A program made the position numbers and the translations under genes. Positions 35,877 to 44,775 of a stretch of 64,000 nucleotides of DNA are shown here, piece by piece. Position 1 is the stretch's first letter. Each line of letters starts with the position of its first letter. Origin of the DNA: Streptomyces sp. GESEQ-35 (GTDB taxonomy: Bacteria > Actinomycetota > Actinomycetes > Streptomycetales > Streptomycetaceae); NCBI RefSeq assembly GCF_017948485.1, contig NZ_JAFFSX010000001.1, positions 372,001-436,000 of the forward strand, read 5' to 3'. Under the pieces are notes generated by a model. That model did not search any database. It worked only from the letters and a program-made list of their open reading frames with translations, and was not told the origin of the DNA.

Positions 35877-36222
35877 ATGACCGCGCCCAGACCCCGTCAA
35901 CTGCATCTCAACGCCTTCCTGCGGCCACCGCGTCTTCGCCGGCGCCCCTGAGCAGATAGCCGACCAGCTCGAGGAGTGGTTCGTTCAGGGCGCCGCCGAC
36001 GGCTTCAACATCATGCCGCCCCATCTGCCGGGCGGCCTGGAGGACTTCGTCGACCACGTCGTGCCGGTCCTTCAGCGGCGTGGCCTGTTTCGCACCGAGT
36101 ACGGCGGCCGCACCCTGCGCGAGCACTACGGCCTGGCCCGTCCCGCCAACCGGCTGGCGGCCCTGGGCCCTCACCTCGGCCCGCCTGGGGCCAAGGGAAC
36201 CTCTCTGCCCATCACCTCATGA
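35877..36222 (+). pseudogene. Deleted LLM monooxygenase of the NtaA/SnaA/DszA branch
   Basis: The ATG at 35877 encodes [16 protein letters not shown], the normal N-terminus of this family, and 17 codons later the sequence switches frame to [40 protein letters not shown] and [20 protein letters not shown], the normal C-terminus. About 330 residues of the catalytic barrel are missing and the two ends are out of frame, so no enzyme can be made. Its place between the SsuC and TauD-like genes suggests that the operon once carried its own two-component monooxygenase. Confidence 0.85.
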
Positions 36223-36250
36223 TGATCACCGACCGAAAGGAAACCCGCAC

Positions 36251-37150
36251 ATGACCACCAACACCGGCTTCGACGTCCGCAGGATCGGCGGCCGTATCGG
36301 CGCCGAGATCCACGGCGTGGATCTCTCCACCGACCTCGACCCCGCCGTCGTCACCGAGATCAACTCCGCACTCCTGGAACACAAGGCGCTCGTCTTCCGC
36401 GACCAGCACCTCGACGACGCGGGCCAGCTCCGCTTCGCCTCGCTCTTCGGCGAACTCACCACCGCACACCCGACCGTCCCCTCCGTCGAGGGCCAGCCCA
36501 ACATCCTCCCCGTCGACGGCGACGAGGGCATCCGCGCCAACCAGTGGCACACGGACGTCACGTTCGTCCGTACGCCCCCGAAGGCATCCACGCTGCGCAG
36601 CATCGTGGTCCCGCCCTACGGCGGCAACACGCTCATCGCCAACTCGGCCGCCGCGTACCGGGATCTGCCCGAGCCGCTGCGCGAGCTTGCGGACAAGCTG
36701 TGGGCGGTGCACACCAACGACTACGACTACGCCGCCCCGAAGAGCGACAAGGCGGCCGAGCACCGCAGGCTTTTCGTCTCCCGCAAGTACCGCACCGCCC
36801 ACCCGGTCGTCCGCGTCCATCCCGAGAGCGGGGAACGGGGGCTGTTCATCGGCGGCTTCGCCCAGAGCATCGTCGGCCTCGGCCCATCCGACTCGCGAGA
36901 CCTGCTGCGTATCTTCCAGTCGTACGTCACCCGCCCGGAGAACATCGTGCGGGTGGCATGGACGCCGGGCGACCTCGTCCTGTTCGACAACCGCATCACC
37001 CAGCACTACGCCCCGGACGACTACGGCGACCTGCCGCGCCTGCTGCACCGGGCGACCGTCTCGGGCGACGCCCCCGCCGGTGTCGACGGCACCCTCAGCC
37101 ACGTCATCGAGGGTGACGACGCCTCCCACTACACCCCCGCCGCGGCCTGA
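36251..37150 (+). CDS. TauD/TfdA-family Fe(II)/2-oxoglutarate dioxygenase
   Basis: A 299-residue dioxygenase with the facial triad H100-x-D102 (NQWHTDVTF) and H252 (ITQHYAPDD), and the 2-oxoglutarate-binding Arg at 263 or 267 (LPRLLHRATV). TauD-type enzymes hydroxylate taurine or other alkylsulfonates next to the sulfonate so that sulfite is released. The ATG at 36251 follows GAAAGGAAA. It comes just after a sulfonate transporter and a dead monooxygenase gene, and is probably the working desulfonating enzyme of this cluster. Confidence 0.93.
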   Translation: MTTNTGFDVRRIGGRIGAEIHGVDLSTDLDPAVVTEINSALLEHKALVFRDQHLDDAGQLRFASLFGELTTAHPTVPSVEGQPNILPVDGDEGIRANQWHTDVTFVRTPPKASTLRSIVVPPYGGNTLIANSAAAYRDLPEPLRELADKLWAVHTNDYDYAAPKSDKAAEHRRLFVSRKYRTAHPVVRVHPESGERGLFIGGFAQSIVGLGPSDSRDLLRIFQSYVTRPENIVRVAWTPGDLVLFDNRITQHYAPDDYGDLPRLLHRATVSGDAPAGVDGTLSHVIEGDDASHYTPAAA

Positions 37151-37315
37151 ACCCCTCGGCTGCCGGGCCGGGGCACCTGCTCCTGCCCGGCAGCCTGCAC
37201 GACGGGCCACTGAAGGCCGAGGTCATTGCCGACGTCATCGATGGATCCCGAAAAGCGAGACAGTCGCGCCCATCATATGGACACCCCCTTGGGGCGGACG
37301 CCGCCTTCTGCCACG

Positions 37316-37347
37316 ATCCCTATCAACCAGGTGGGAATAATAGGGAT
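37316..37347. promoter_or_regulatory. Dyad upstream of the second SsuABC set
   Basis: ATCCCTAT and ATAGGGAT are exact inverted repeats 16 bases apart, 150 bases before the GTG of the binding-protein gene, in an A/T-richer stretch (GGGAATAATAGGG). It may be a repressor or activator site. I found no leader peptide with the HVD pattern in 37151-37496. Confidence 0.5.
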
Positions 37348-37496
37348 CTGTGGGGGGTCATGAGAACACTCAACCGCGCAGACCATCACCATCCTTCGGC
37401 CCGCGGTGCGAGCGGAGTGCCGGTGCCTGCCCATGGGCCCTACGCCTCGCGCTTTCCGCCTCTCCCTCATCACCCATTCCTTGAGAGGACACCTCC

Positions 37497-38600
37497 GTGT
37501 CTGCCGCAAGACCGCTCATCCTGCGCACGTTCGCCGTCATCGCGGCGCTCCCCCTGCTGCTGACCGCTTGCGGCTACGGTTCCGAGTCCGCTGATGACGA
37601 CAAGCAGACCGAGGTCGCGGCGGACGCCAAGAAGCTCTCCGTCGACGAGGTGAAGATCGGCTACTTCCCCAACCTCACGCACGCCACCGCTCTGGTGGGC
37701 GTCCAGGAGGGCCTGCTCCAGAAGGAGCTCGGCGGCACCAAGATCAAGCCGTCGACCTTCAACGCCGGCCCTTCCGAGATCGAGGCGCTGAACGCCGAAG
37801 CCATCGACATCGGCTGGATCGGCCCCTCCCCCTCCATCAACGGCTACACCAAGTCGAACGGCAAGAACCTGCGCATCATCAGCGGTTCCGCCTCCGGTGG
37901 CGTGAAGCTCGTCGTCAACCCGGACAAGATCAAGTCCCTGGACGACCTCAAGGGCAAGAAGATCGCCACGCCGCAGCTCGGGAACACGCAGGACGTCGCG
38001 TTCCTCAACTGGATCACGGAGAAGGGCTGGAAGGTCGACGCGGAGAGCGGCAAGGGCGATGTCTCCGTGGTCCGTACGGACAACAAGATCACCCCGGACG
38101 CCTACAAGTCCGGTTCCATCGACGGCGCCTGGGTGCCGGAGCCGACCGCGTCCAAGCTGGTCGCCGAGGGCGCCGAGGTGCTGCTCGACGAGGCCGATCT
38201 GTGGCCGGACAAGGAGTTCGTGATCACGAACATCATCGTGCGGCAGGACTTCCTCAAGGAGCACCCGGACGTCGTCGAAGCCGTGCTGCGCGGCTCCGTG
38301 AAGACCAACGAGTGGATCAACGCCAACCCGGACGAGGCCAAGGCGTCCGCCAACGCGGCGCTGGAGAAGTTGTCGGGCAAGGCGTTGCCCGCCGAAGTCA
38401 TCGACCCGGCCTGGAAGTCCATCACCTTCCTCGACGACCCGCTGGCCTCCACCCTCGACGCCCAGGCCGAACACGCCGTCAAGGCCGGTCTGCTGGAGGA
38501 GCCCAGCCTGAAGGGCATCTACGACCTTGCACCGCTGAACAAGGTCCTCAAGGCCGAGGGCAAGGACGAGGTCGACGATGCCGGTCTCGGCGCCGAGTAA
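37497..38600 (+). CDS. Aliphatic sulfonate ABC substrate-binding lipoprotein (SsuA type)
   Basis: A 367-residue lipoprotein with lipobox LLLTACG and the SsuA-like sequence VKIGYFPNLTHATALVGVQE, NAGPSEIEALNAEAIDIGWI, GSASGGVKLVVNPDKIKSLD. The GTG start follows GAGAGGA. It is the first gene of a three-gene transporter operon with the ATPase and permease genes that follow. Confidence 0.92.
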   Translation: MSAARPLILRTFAVIAALPLLLTACGYGSESADDDKQTEVAADAKKLSVDEVKIGYFPNLTHATALVGVQEGLLQKELGGTKIKPSTFNAGPSEIEALNAEAIDIGWIGPSPSINGYTKSNGKNLRIISGSASGGVKLVVNPDKIKSLDDLKGKKIATPQLGNTQDVAFLNWITEKGWKVDAESGKGDVSVVRTDNKITPDAYKSGSIDGAWVPEPTASKLVAEGAEVLLDEADLWPDKEFVITNIIVRQDFLKEHPDVVEAVLRGSVKTNEWINANPDEAKASANAALEKLSGKALPAEVIDPAWKSITFLDDPLASTLDAQAEHAVKAGLLEEPSLKGIYDLAPLNKVLKAEGKDEVDDAGLGAE

Positions 38601-38640
38601 CGATCCACCGGATCCGATGAGTTCCCAGGAGGTGACGACC

Positions 38641-39438
38641 GTGGCCACCACGATCGCCAGGGCTGCCGAGGACACCACGGCGGCAACGCATGCCGCCCGT
38701 ATCAAGCATGTCTCGAAGTCCTTCCCCGCGCCGGGCACGCCCGGCGGGCAGCAGCTCGTGCTGGACGACATCACACTCGATGTGGCACCGGGCGAGTTCG
38801 TCACCCTCCTGGGAGCCTCCGGCTGCGGCAAGTCCACGCTGCTCAGCCTCGTCGCGGGACTGGACCTGCCGTCCGCCGGCTCGATCGACACGCACGGCCG
38901 GCCCGCCCTGATGTTCCAGGAGCACGCGCTGTTCCCCTGGCTGACCGCGGGCAAGAACATCGAACTCGCGCTGAAGCTGCGCGGCGTGGCCAAGCCCGAG
39001 CGCCGCACCGAGACGGAACGCCTGCTGGAACTCGTACGGCTACAGGGTGCGTACGGCAAGCGGGTGCACGAGCTGTCGGGCGGTATGCGGCAGCGCGTCG
39101 CGCTGGCCCGGGCGCTGGCCCAGGACAGCCGGCTGCTGCTGATGGACGAGCCGTTCGCCGCGCTGGACGCGATCACCCGTGACGTGCTGCACGACGAGCT
39201 GACCCGTATCTGGGGCGAGACGGGCTTGTCGGTGCTGTTCGTGACGCACAACGTGCGGGAGGCGGTGAAGCTGGCCCAGCGGGTGGTGCTCCTGTCCTCG
39301 CGGCCGGGGCGTATCGCCCGGGAGTGGACCGTCGGCATTCCGCAGCCGCGGCGTATCGAGGACAGTGCGGTCGCCGAGCTGTCCATCGAGATCACCGACG
39401 AACTGCGTAGGGAGATCCGCCGTCATGGCCAGCACTGA
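38641..39438 (+). CDS. ssuB: SsuB-type ABC transporter ATP-binding protein
   Basis: A 265-residue ATPase with Walker A GASGCGKST, Q-loop LMFQEHALFPWLTAG, signature LSGGMRQR and Walker B LLLMDEPFAALD. The GTG at 38641 has AGGAGG eight bases upstream and is preferred over in-frame ATGs at 38578 and 38617, which lie in the 3' end or just after the binding-protein gene and lack such a site. Confidence 0.92.
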   Translation: MATTIARAAEDTTAATHAARIKHVSKSFPAPGTPGGQQLVLDDITLDVAPGEFVTLLGASGCGKSTLLSLVAGLDLPSAGSIDTHGRPALMFQEHALFPWLTAGKNIELALKLRGVAKPERRTETERLLELVRLQGAYGKRVHELSGGMRQRVALARALAQDSRLLLMDEPFAALDAITRDVLHDELTRIWGETGLSVLFVTHNVREAVKLAQRVVLLSSRPGRIAREWTVGIPQPRRIEDSAVAELSIEITDELRREIRRHGQH

Positions 39439-40348
39439 CCCCGGCGTCGACATCAAGAAGGACGGCTCCCCGGCAGCCGGGGAGCGCCAGGACGCACAAG
39501 GCCTGGCGGGACTGGAGGCAGGGCTCGACGCGCTGGACTCGGTACAGACCGGCCGTACGCCGCTGCGCGAGACCCTGATACGCAAGGTGCTGCCGCCCAT
39601 CACCGCCGTCGCACTGGTGCTGGTGGTCTGGCAGCTGCTGGTGTGGGCGGAGGTCGTCGCCGCCTACAAGCTGCCATCGCCGTCCGCGGTGTGGGACGAG
39701 GTGACCGACGCCTGGCGGCAGGGCACGCTGCTCGAATACATCTGGACCAGCGTCTCGCGCGGCCTGCTCGGCTTCCTGATGGCACTCGCCATCGGTACGC
39801 CGCTCGGCCTGCTGGTCGCCCGGGTGAAATTCGTCCGGGCGGCCATCGGCCCCATCCTGTCCGGTCTCCAGTCACTGCCTTCCGTGGCCTGGGTGCCCCC
39901 GGCTGTGCTCTGGCTGGGCCTCAACAACTCGATGATGTATGCCGTGATCCTGCTCGGCGCGGTCCCGTCCATTGCCAACGGCCTCGTCGCGGGCATCGAC
40001 CAGATCCCGCCACTGTTCCTCCGTGCCGGGCGGAGTATGGGCGCGACCGGACTGCGCGGGGCCCGGCACATCGTGATGCCCGGGGCGCTCCCCGGCTACC
40101 TGGCGGGGCTGAAGCAGGGCTGGGCGTTCTCCTGGCGGTCGCTGATGGCCGCCGAGATCATCGCCTCCTCGCCCGATCTGGGCGTCGGTCTCGGCCAGTT
40201 GCTGGAAAACGGGCGCAACAACAGCAGCATGTCCCAGGTGTTCCTGGCCATCTTCCTGATCCTCCTCGTCGGCATCGCCATCGACCTGCTGATCTTCAGC
40301 CCGCTGGAGCGGCGGGTACTGCGCGGCCGGGGCCTGCTCACCCGCTGA
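39425..40348 (+). CDS. ssuC: SsuC-type ABC transporter permease
   Basis: A 307-residue permease with a 50-residue polar N-terminus, then hydrophobic segments (ITAVALVLVVWQLLVW onwards) and a loop GRSMGATGLRGARHIVMPGAL. It overlaps the ATPase gene by 14 bases. With the two preceding genes it forms a complete sulfonate importer; no monooxygenase follows, so it may share the enzymes of neighbouring clusters. Confidence 0.92.
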   Translation: MASTDPGVDIKKDGSPAAGERQDAQGLAGLEAGLDALDSVQTGRTPLRETLIRKVLPPITAVALVLVVWQLLVWAEVVAAYKLPSPSAVWDEVTDAWRQGTLLEYIWTSVSRGLLGFLMALAIGTPLGLLVARVKFVRAAIGPILSGLQSLPSVAWVPPAVLWLGLNNSMMYAVILLGAVPSIANGLVAGIDQIPPLFLRAGRSMGATGLRGARHIVMPGALPGYLAGLKQGWAFSWRSLMAAEIIASSPDLGVGLGQLLENGRNNSSMSQVFLAIFLILLVGIAIDLLIFSPLERRVLRGRGLLTR

Positions 40349-40373
40349 ACGAAAGGATCGTGAGCCCCCTCCC

Positions 40374-41246
40374 TCAGTCGACGAACAGCCCCCGCACCGC
40401 GGCCCGCGCGTCGAACTCCTCCAAATGGACCTGAGCCTCCGGCAGCGCGTCGCACATCGCCTCCAGGAGGACCTGCCCCAGCAGCATGGGGGCGCTCACC
40501 GTGTCGAACACCAGGCCCCTGCCCACCGCCGCCGGCAGGAGCAGATCGCTGTGGGCGGCCACCGGGGCGAACGTGCCGTCGGCGATCGTCACCACCGTGA
40601 GCCCCGCGTCCCGGGCATGGGCGAGCGCATCGAGGACCTCGCGCGGGTGGCGCGGCAGCGCGAAGCACAGCAGCGCGCTCGCACCGGCGTGCCGAGCGGC
40701 GTCGATCCGGTCGGCGAGCAGTGAGCCGCCTTCGTCGAGGAGACGTACGTCCGGGTGGACCTTCGCGCTGAAGTACGCGAAACCCCGAGCCGCAGCGGCG
40801 GACGCACGCAGCCCGAGCACCGGCAGCGGCCGGGAGACGGCGAGCAGCCGGCCCGCCTCGGCCACGGGCCCGGGGTCCGAGAGCAGGGACGCCAGCCGCC
40901 GCAGGTTGTCGATCTCGGCCTGCACCGCCTGCTGGTACGGGTTGTGCGGGTGCCCCTCCGGGGCGGCGGTGAGGGCGAGTTCCCGCACGTGCCGGCGCAG
41001 CGCCGGATACCCGTCGAAGCCGAGGGCGGTCGCGAAGCGGGTCACCGACGGCTGGCTCACCCCGGCCAGTTGGGCCAGCTCCACGCTCGACAGGAAGGGC
41101 ACGGCGGGCGCCTGCCGGACCAGACAGTGCGCGATGCGGCGCTGTGTGGGGGTGAGCCGACGGCCCTCGAAGAGCTGATGCAGCCGTGCGAGGCCCGTCG
41201 GCGTACTCGAACCGGTCAACTCACGAGCCCGGCCGACGTCAGCCAC
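40374..41246 (-). CDS. RpiR/MurR-family transcriptional regulator
   Basis: A 290-residue regulator with an N-terminal HTH (LSSVELAQLAGVSQPSVTRFATALGFDGYPALRRHV in parts) and a C-terminal SIS-like domain (VLGLRASAAAARGFAYFSAK, ALLCFALPRHPREVLDAL). The GTG at 41246 lies inside the 3' end of the upstream binding-protein gene and has no well-spaced ribosome site; the start is uncertain by some codons. It is the last gene of the betaine-type transporter operon and probably senses the transported compound or a product. Confidence 0.88.
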   Translation of the reverse strand: MADVGRARELTGSSTPTGLARLHQLFEGRRLTPTQRRIAHCLVRQAPAVPFLSSVELAQLAGVSQPSVTRFATALGFDGYPALRRHVRELALTAAPEGHPHNPYQQAVQAEIDNLRRLASLLSDPGPVAEAGRLLAVSRPLPVLGLRASAAAARGFAYFSAKVHPDVRLLDEGGSLLADRIDAARHAGASALLCFALPRHPREVLDALAHARDAGLTVVTIADGTFAPVAAHSDLLLPAAVGRGLVFDTVSAPMLLGQVLLEAMCDALPEAQVHLEEFDARAAVRGLFVD

Positions 41247-42148
41247 TCCTCGGCGACGGCGCTCGCGTCCTCCTTGTCGGTGACGAGCTTCTTCATCATC
41301 TCCACCAGGTCCTCGGTGGTGAGCTTGGCCGAGACGGCGTTGAGGGCCGCCTTGGCCGTGTCGTCGACCGCGGACTTGTAGACGAGGGGGGTGACGTTCT
41401 GCGAGGAGAAGAGGTTCTCGGGGTCCTCCAGCACCACCAACTTGTCCTCGACGATGGCGGGATCGGTGGTGTAGATGTTCGCGGCCTGCACCTTGTCCGA
41501 GTTGAGCAGCTTCAGCAGGGTGCTCTGGGCACCCGCGTCGAGCGGCTGGAACTTCCCGAACTCGACACCGTAGATCTTCTTAAGGCCGATCCATCCCTGG
41601 GTGCGGGTCTTGAACTCCGAGCCGGCGCCGATCGTCCAGTCCCCCGCGACCGGCTTGAGGTCGGCAAGGGTCTTGAGGTTGTACTTCTCGGCGGTCTCGG
41701 AGGTGACCGTGACCGAGTCCTTGTCCTGGGCCTGAGCGGAGTCGAGGACCTCCACCGACGACGGGAGCTTCTTCTTCAGCTCGGCGTTGATGGCATCCGT
41801 GCTCGTCGAGGTGCTGGACTTGTCGACCGCGGTCGCCAGCAGGGCGCCGTTGTACTCCGGGAAGACATCGATGCCGCCCTTGACCACCTGGTCGTAGTAG
41901 ACCTCGCGGGCCCCGATGTCGAACTTGCGGGTCACCTTCAGACCCTTGGCCTCCAGGGCCTGCGAGTAGATCTCGGCCAGCAGCTGGTTCTCGGGGAAGT
42001 TGGCCGAACCGACGACGAGGGACTTGCTGTCACTGTCGCCGCTGCTGCCGGTCAACGGATTGCTGTCGCTGTCGTCGCCGCTGCCGCAGGCGGTCAGCGA
42101 GAGTGCGGCGATCAGACCGAAGGCGGCGGCGCGGTACATGCCTCTCAT
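41216..42148 (-). CDS. OpuC-type (quaternary amine) ABC substrate-binding lipoprotein
   Basis: A 310-residue lipoprotein with lipobox ALSLTACG, followed by LVVGSANFPENQLLAEIYSQ, VYYDQVVKGGIDVFPEYNGA and AANIYTTDPAIVEDKLVVLE, the pattern of OpuCC/OpuAC-like betaine-binding proteins. This fold also includes proteins that bind ergothioneine. AAAGGGA precedes the ATG. It is the fourth gene of a minus-strand operon of ATPase, two permeases, this binding protein and an RpiR regulator. Confidence 0.9.
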   Translation of the reverse strand: MRGMYRAAAFGLIAALSLTACGSGDDSDSNPLTGSSGDSDSKSLVVGSANFPENQLLAEIYSQALEAKGLKVTRKFDIGAREVYYDQVVKGGIDVFPEYNGALLATAVDKSSTSTSTDAINAELKKKLPSSVEVLDSAQAQDKDSVTVTSETAEKYNLKTLADLKPVAGDWTIGAGSEFKTRTQGWIGLKKIYGVEFGKFQPLDAGAQSTLLKLLNSDKVQAANIYTTDPAIVEDKLVVLEDPENLFSSQNVTPLVYKSAVDDTAKAALNAVSAKLTTEDLVEMMKKLVTDKEDASAVAEEWLTSAGLVS

Positions 42149-42173
42149 GGGGAGTTCCCTTTCTCAAAACAGC

Positions 42174-42863
42174 TCAGGACTTGGACGCCGAGACCCTGAG
42201 GCCCGGCGAGACGACGGCGCGCCGCAGCGCGTTGAACAGGATCTGGACGACGAGCGCGAGCACGACGACGACGGCGGAACCGCCGACGACCAGCTCGTAG
42301 TCGTTACGGGAGAGCCCGTCGACGATGAAACGGCCCAGGCCACCGAGACCGGGATAGGCGGCGACGGTCGCGGTGGCCACCACCTGGATGGCGGCGATCC
42401 TGAGGCCGAGGAGAATCAGGGGCAGCGCCATCGGCACCTCCACCCGCACCAGGACCTGCCACTCGGTCATACCGACCCCGCGCGCGGCGTCCCTGGTGGC
42501 GGGGTCCACGCCCCGCACGCCCTCGAAGGTGTTGATGAGGATCGGCGGGATCGCCAGGGCGACCAGGGCGACCAGCACGGGCGTGGTGCTGAGGCCGGCC
42601 AGCGTGACGACGAGGACGACCAGGCCGAAGGTGGGGATCGCCCGTGCCAGGTTGACCACGCTGGCCACGGCGAACGCGCCCCGGCCGGTGTGGCCGACGA
42701 GCAGCCCCAGCGACAGCCCGATCAGGGCGGCGAACAGCAGTGACAGGCCGCTGTAGGTGAGGTGTTCCAGGAGCCGCTGGGGGATTCCCTCGTCGCCGTG
42801 CCACTGCGCCGAGGACGTCAACCAGTCTCCGATGAGCCGGAGTTGGTTCAGGAGATCGTTCAT
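42174..42863 (-). CDS. OpuC-type ABC transporter permease (second)
   Basis: A 229-residue permease with the loop ATRDAARGVGMTEWQVLVRVEVPMALPLI, typical of betaine/choline/carnitine importers, and a VAAYPGLGGLGRFIVDGL segment. The ATG overlaps the stop of the first permease (ATGA). Confidence 0.9.
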   Translation of the reverse strand: MNDLLNQLRLIGDWLTSSAQWHGDEGIPQRLLEHLTYSGLSLLFAALIGLSLGLLVGHTGRGAFAVASVVNLARAIPTFGLVVLVVTLAGLSTTPVLVALVALAIPPILINTFEGVRGVDPATRDAARGVGMTEWQVLVRVEVPMALPLILLGLRIAAIQVVATATVAAYPGLGGLGRFIVDGLSRNDYELVVGGSAVVVVLALVVQILFNALRRAVVSPGLRVSASKS

Positions 42864-43525
42864 GACGCCGTCACCTTGCTCCGGGACCACGGGGTGAGCA
42901 GCCGCTGCGCCAGGACCAGCAGGGCGTCGGTGGTGAGTGCGAGCAGCATGATCAGCACGATCGCGGTGACGATCGGGGTCGGGAAGTCGAGCTGGAGGCC
43001 GCGGGTGATGTAGTAGCCGAGACCGCCCTGTCCGATCAGCTGTCCCACGGCCACGAGGCTGATGGACGAGACGGCGGCGACACGCACGCCGGCGATGACG
43101 ACGGGTACGGCGATGGGCAGTTCGACCTGGACGATACGGCGGACCGTGCCGAAGCCCATTGCGGTGGCGGCCTGCCGGACCGGTTCGGGGACCGAGGCGA
43201 GGCCGTCGACGACGTTGGGCACCAGAACCGACAGGGTGTAGAGCGTGAGCGGGATCATCACGGTCTGTTCGGTCAGCCCCGTGTACTTGACGAAGATCAT
43301 GAACAGGGCCAGTGACGGTATCGAGTAGAGGATGTTGGCCACGGTCAACACCGGCGGGTACAGCCATCGCCAGCGGTGGCAGAGGACGCCGAGGGGCACG
43401 GAGACGATCAGTCCGAACAGCACCGGAAGCAGACCGAGTCGCAGATGGACGCCTGTGTAGTCGGCGAGTTCGCCGGCGTGATCACCGATCCAGCCCCAGC
43501 GGACCAGCGGCTCACCGTCACTCAT
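42860..43525 (-). CDS. OpuC-type ABC transporter permease (first)
   Basis: A 221-residue permease with segments ILYSIPSLALFMIFVKYTG and the loop VRQAATAMGFGTVRRIVQVELPIAVPVVI. It pairs with the next permease as in OpuCB/OpuCD. Its start overlaps the end of the ATPase gene by eight bases. Confidence 0.9.
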   Translation of the reverse strand: MSDGEPLVRWGWIGDHAGELADYTGVHLRLGLLPVLFGLIVSVPLGVLCHRWRWLYPPVLTVANILYSIPSLALFMIFVKYTGLTEQTVMIPLTLYTLSVLVPNVVDGLASVPEPVRQAATAMGFGTVRRIVQVELPIAVPVVIAGVRVAAVSSISLVAVGQLIGQGGLGYYITRGLQLDFPTPIVTAIVLIMLLALTTDALLVLAQRLLTPWSRSKVTAS

Positions 43526-44639
43526 CGCTCACCACCCCCGCCTTGGCGGTCTCGGCGGCGGCCATCACGGCGGACAGCTCGTAGGCGTCCGCGACTCCGA
43601 CGACCGCGCCGTCCACGTCCACACCCACCGCGAGCCGGGAGGGAGACAGGAGCGCGGCATCGAGCGCGGCCCGCGCCGAGTCGCCGACGAGGCTGAAGGT
43701 GTGGCCGAGCGGCGTCAGAGGTGCGTCCGCGAGCGTGCCGCTCTCCGGAAGCGCGGCGGCCTCGGCCCAGCCGAGCGGTCGCCGCTCGTCGTCGACGACC
43801 AGCACCCAGGGCTCGTCCGCGGCCCGGGCGCGCGCCACGGGCGAGGCCGCCGGAAGCACCGCACCGTCGCGCAGCGGCACCTCGGCCGCCTTGACGAAGG
43901 ACAGCCGGCGGATGCCCCGGTCCTGGCCGACGAAGCCGGCCACGAACTCGTCGGCGGGGTGGGCGAGCAGCCGCTCGGGGGTGTCGAACTGGGCGAGCTT
44001 GCCGCCGGTCCGGAAGACCGCGATGTTGTCGCCGAGCTTGATCGCCTCGTCGATGTCATGGGTGACGAACACGATCGTCTTGTTCAGCTCCTTCTGTAGC
44101 CGGATGAACTCCGTCTGCAACTCGGCCCGGACGATCGGGTCGACCGCGCTGAACGGCTCGTCCATCAGCAGCACCGGCGGATCGGCGCCCAACGCCCTGG
44201 CCACCCCGACGCGCTGCTGCTGCCCGCCCGAGAGCTGGTTGGGATAGCGCTTGGCCATCTCACTCGGCAGCCCGACCAGCTCCAGCAGCTCCGCCGCCCG
44301 GGCCCGTGCCTTCTTCCGGTTCCAGCCGAGCAGCAGCGGCACGGTCGCGATGTTGTCGAGGATGGTCCGGTGCGGGAAGAGCCCCGCATGCTGGATCACG
44401 TACCCGATGCCGCGGCGCAGCTCGGGCGCGTTGATCTCTCGTATGTCACGGCCGCGCAGGCTCACCGTGCCGGTCGTCGGCTCCACCATGCGGTTGACCA
44501 TGCGCAAAGTGGTGGTCTTGCCACAGCCGGAGGGACCGACGAGGACCGTGATGCCACCCTCGGCCAGTTCCAGGGACAGTCCGTCCACGGCTGTGGTTCC
44601 GTTTGGATAGTTTTTGCTCACCGCGTCGAATCTGATCAA
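43518..44639 (-). CDS. OpuC-type ABC transporter ATP-binding protein with C-terminal regulatory domain
   Basis: A 373-residue ATPase: Walker [10 protein letters not shown], the family-specific [40 protein letters not shown], signature LSGGQQQR and Walker [13 protein letters not shown]. Residues from about 245 form a divergent CBS-like pair, as in OpuCA. The [20 protein letters not shown] stretch is typical of quaternary-amine importers. It is the first gene of the operon, divergent from the cyclodeaminase-like gene across a 136-base region with several dyads. Confidence 0.92.
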   Translation of the reverse strand: MIRFDAVSKNYPNGTTAVDGLSLELAEGGITVLVGPSGCGKTTTLRMVNRMVEPTTGTVSLRGRDIREINAPELRRGIGYVIQHAGLFPHRTILDNIATVPLLLGWNRKKARARAAELLELVGLPSEMAKRYPNQLSGGQQQRVGVARALGADPPVLLMDEPFSAVDPIVRAELQTEFIRLQKELNKTIVFVTHDIDEAIKLGDNIAVFRTGGKLAQFDTPERLLAHPADEFVAGFVGQDRGIRRLSFVKAAEVPLRDGAVLPAASPVARARAADEPWVLVVDDERRPLGWAEAAALPESGTLADAPLTPLGHTFSLVGDSARAALDAALLSPSRLAVGVDVDGAVVGVADAYELSAVMAAAETAKAGVVSDE

Positions 44640-44656
44640 GGCTGCCCCTTACCCGA

Positions 44657-44737
44657 CTGCATATGGTCATGCAGAGTTACGGGTGACTGAATGGCAGTCA
44701 ATGGCCTTTTGTAAACGGCGTATTACGTTCGTACGAA
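44657..44737. promoter_or_regulatory. Divergent promoter region with three dyads
   Basis: Between the OpuC-type operon and the cyclodeaminase-like gene there are CTGCAT-N6-ATGCAG (44657-44674), TGACTG-N5-CAGTCA (44684-44700) and the palindrome TTCGTACGAA (44728-44737). One of these is probably the site of the RpiR regulator, which would couple import to breakdown. Confidence 0.6.
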
Positions 44738-44775
44738 ATCAGCAATTACCCAGCTCAGAAGTGGGGACACATCCC

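Noticed and set aside
37360..37563. Frame starting MRTLNRADHHHP as a fourth short leader
   Set aside because: It lacks the HVD and Cys pattern, has no stop before the SsuA-type gene begins and only overlaps it.
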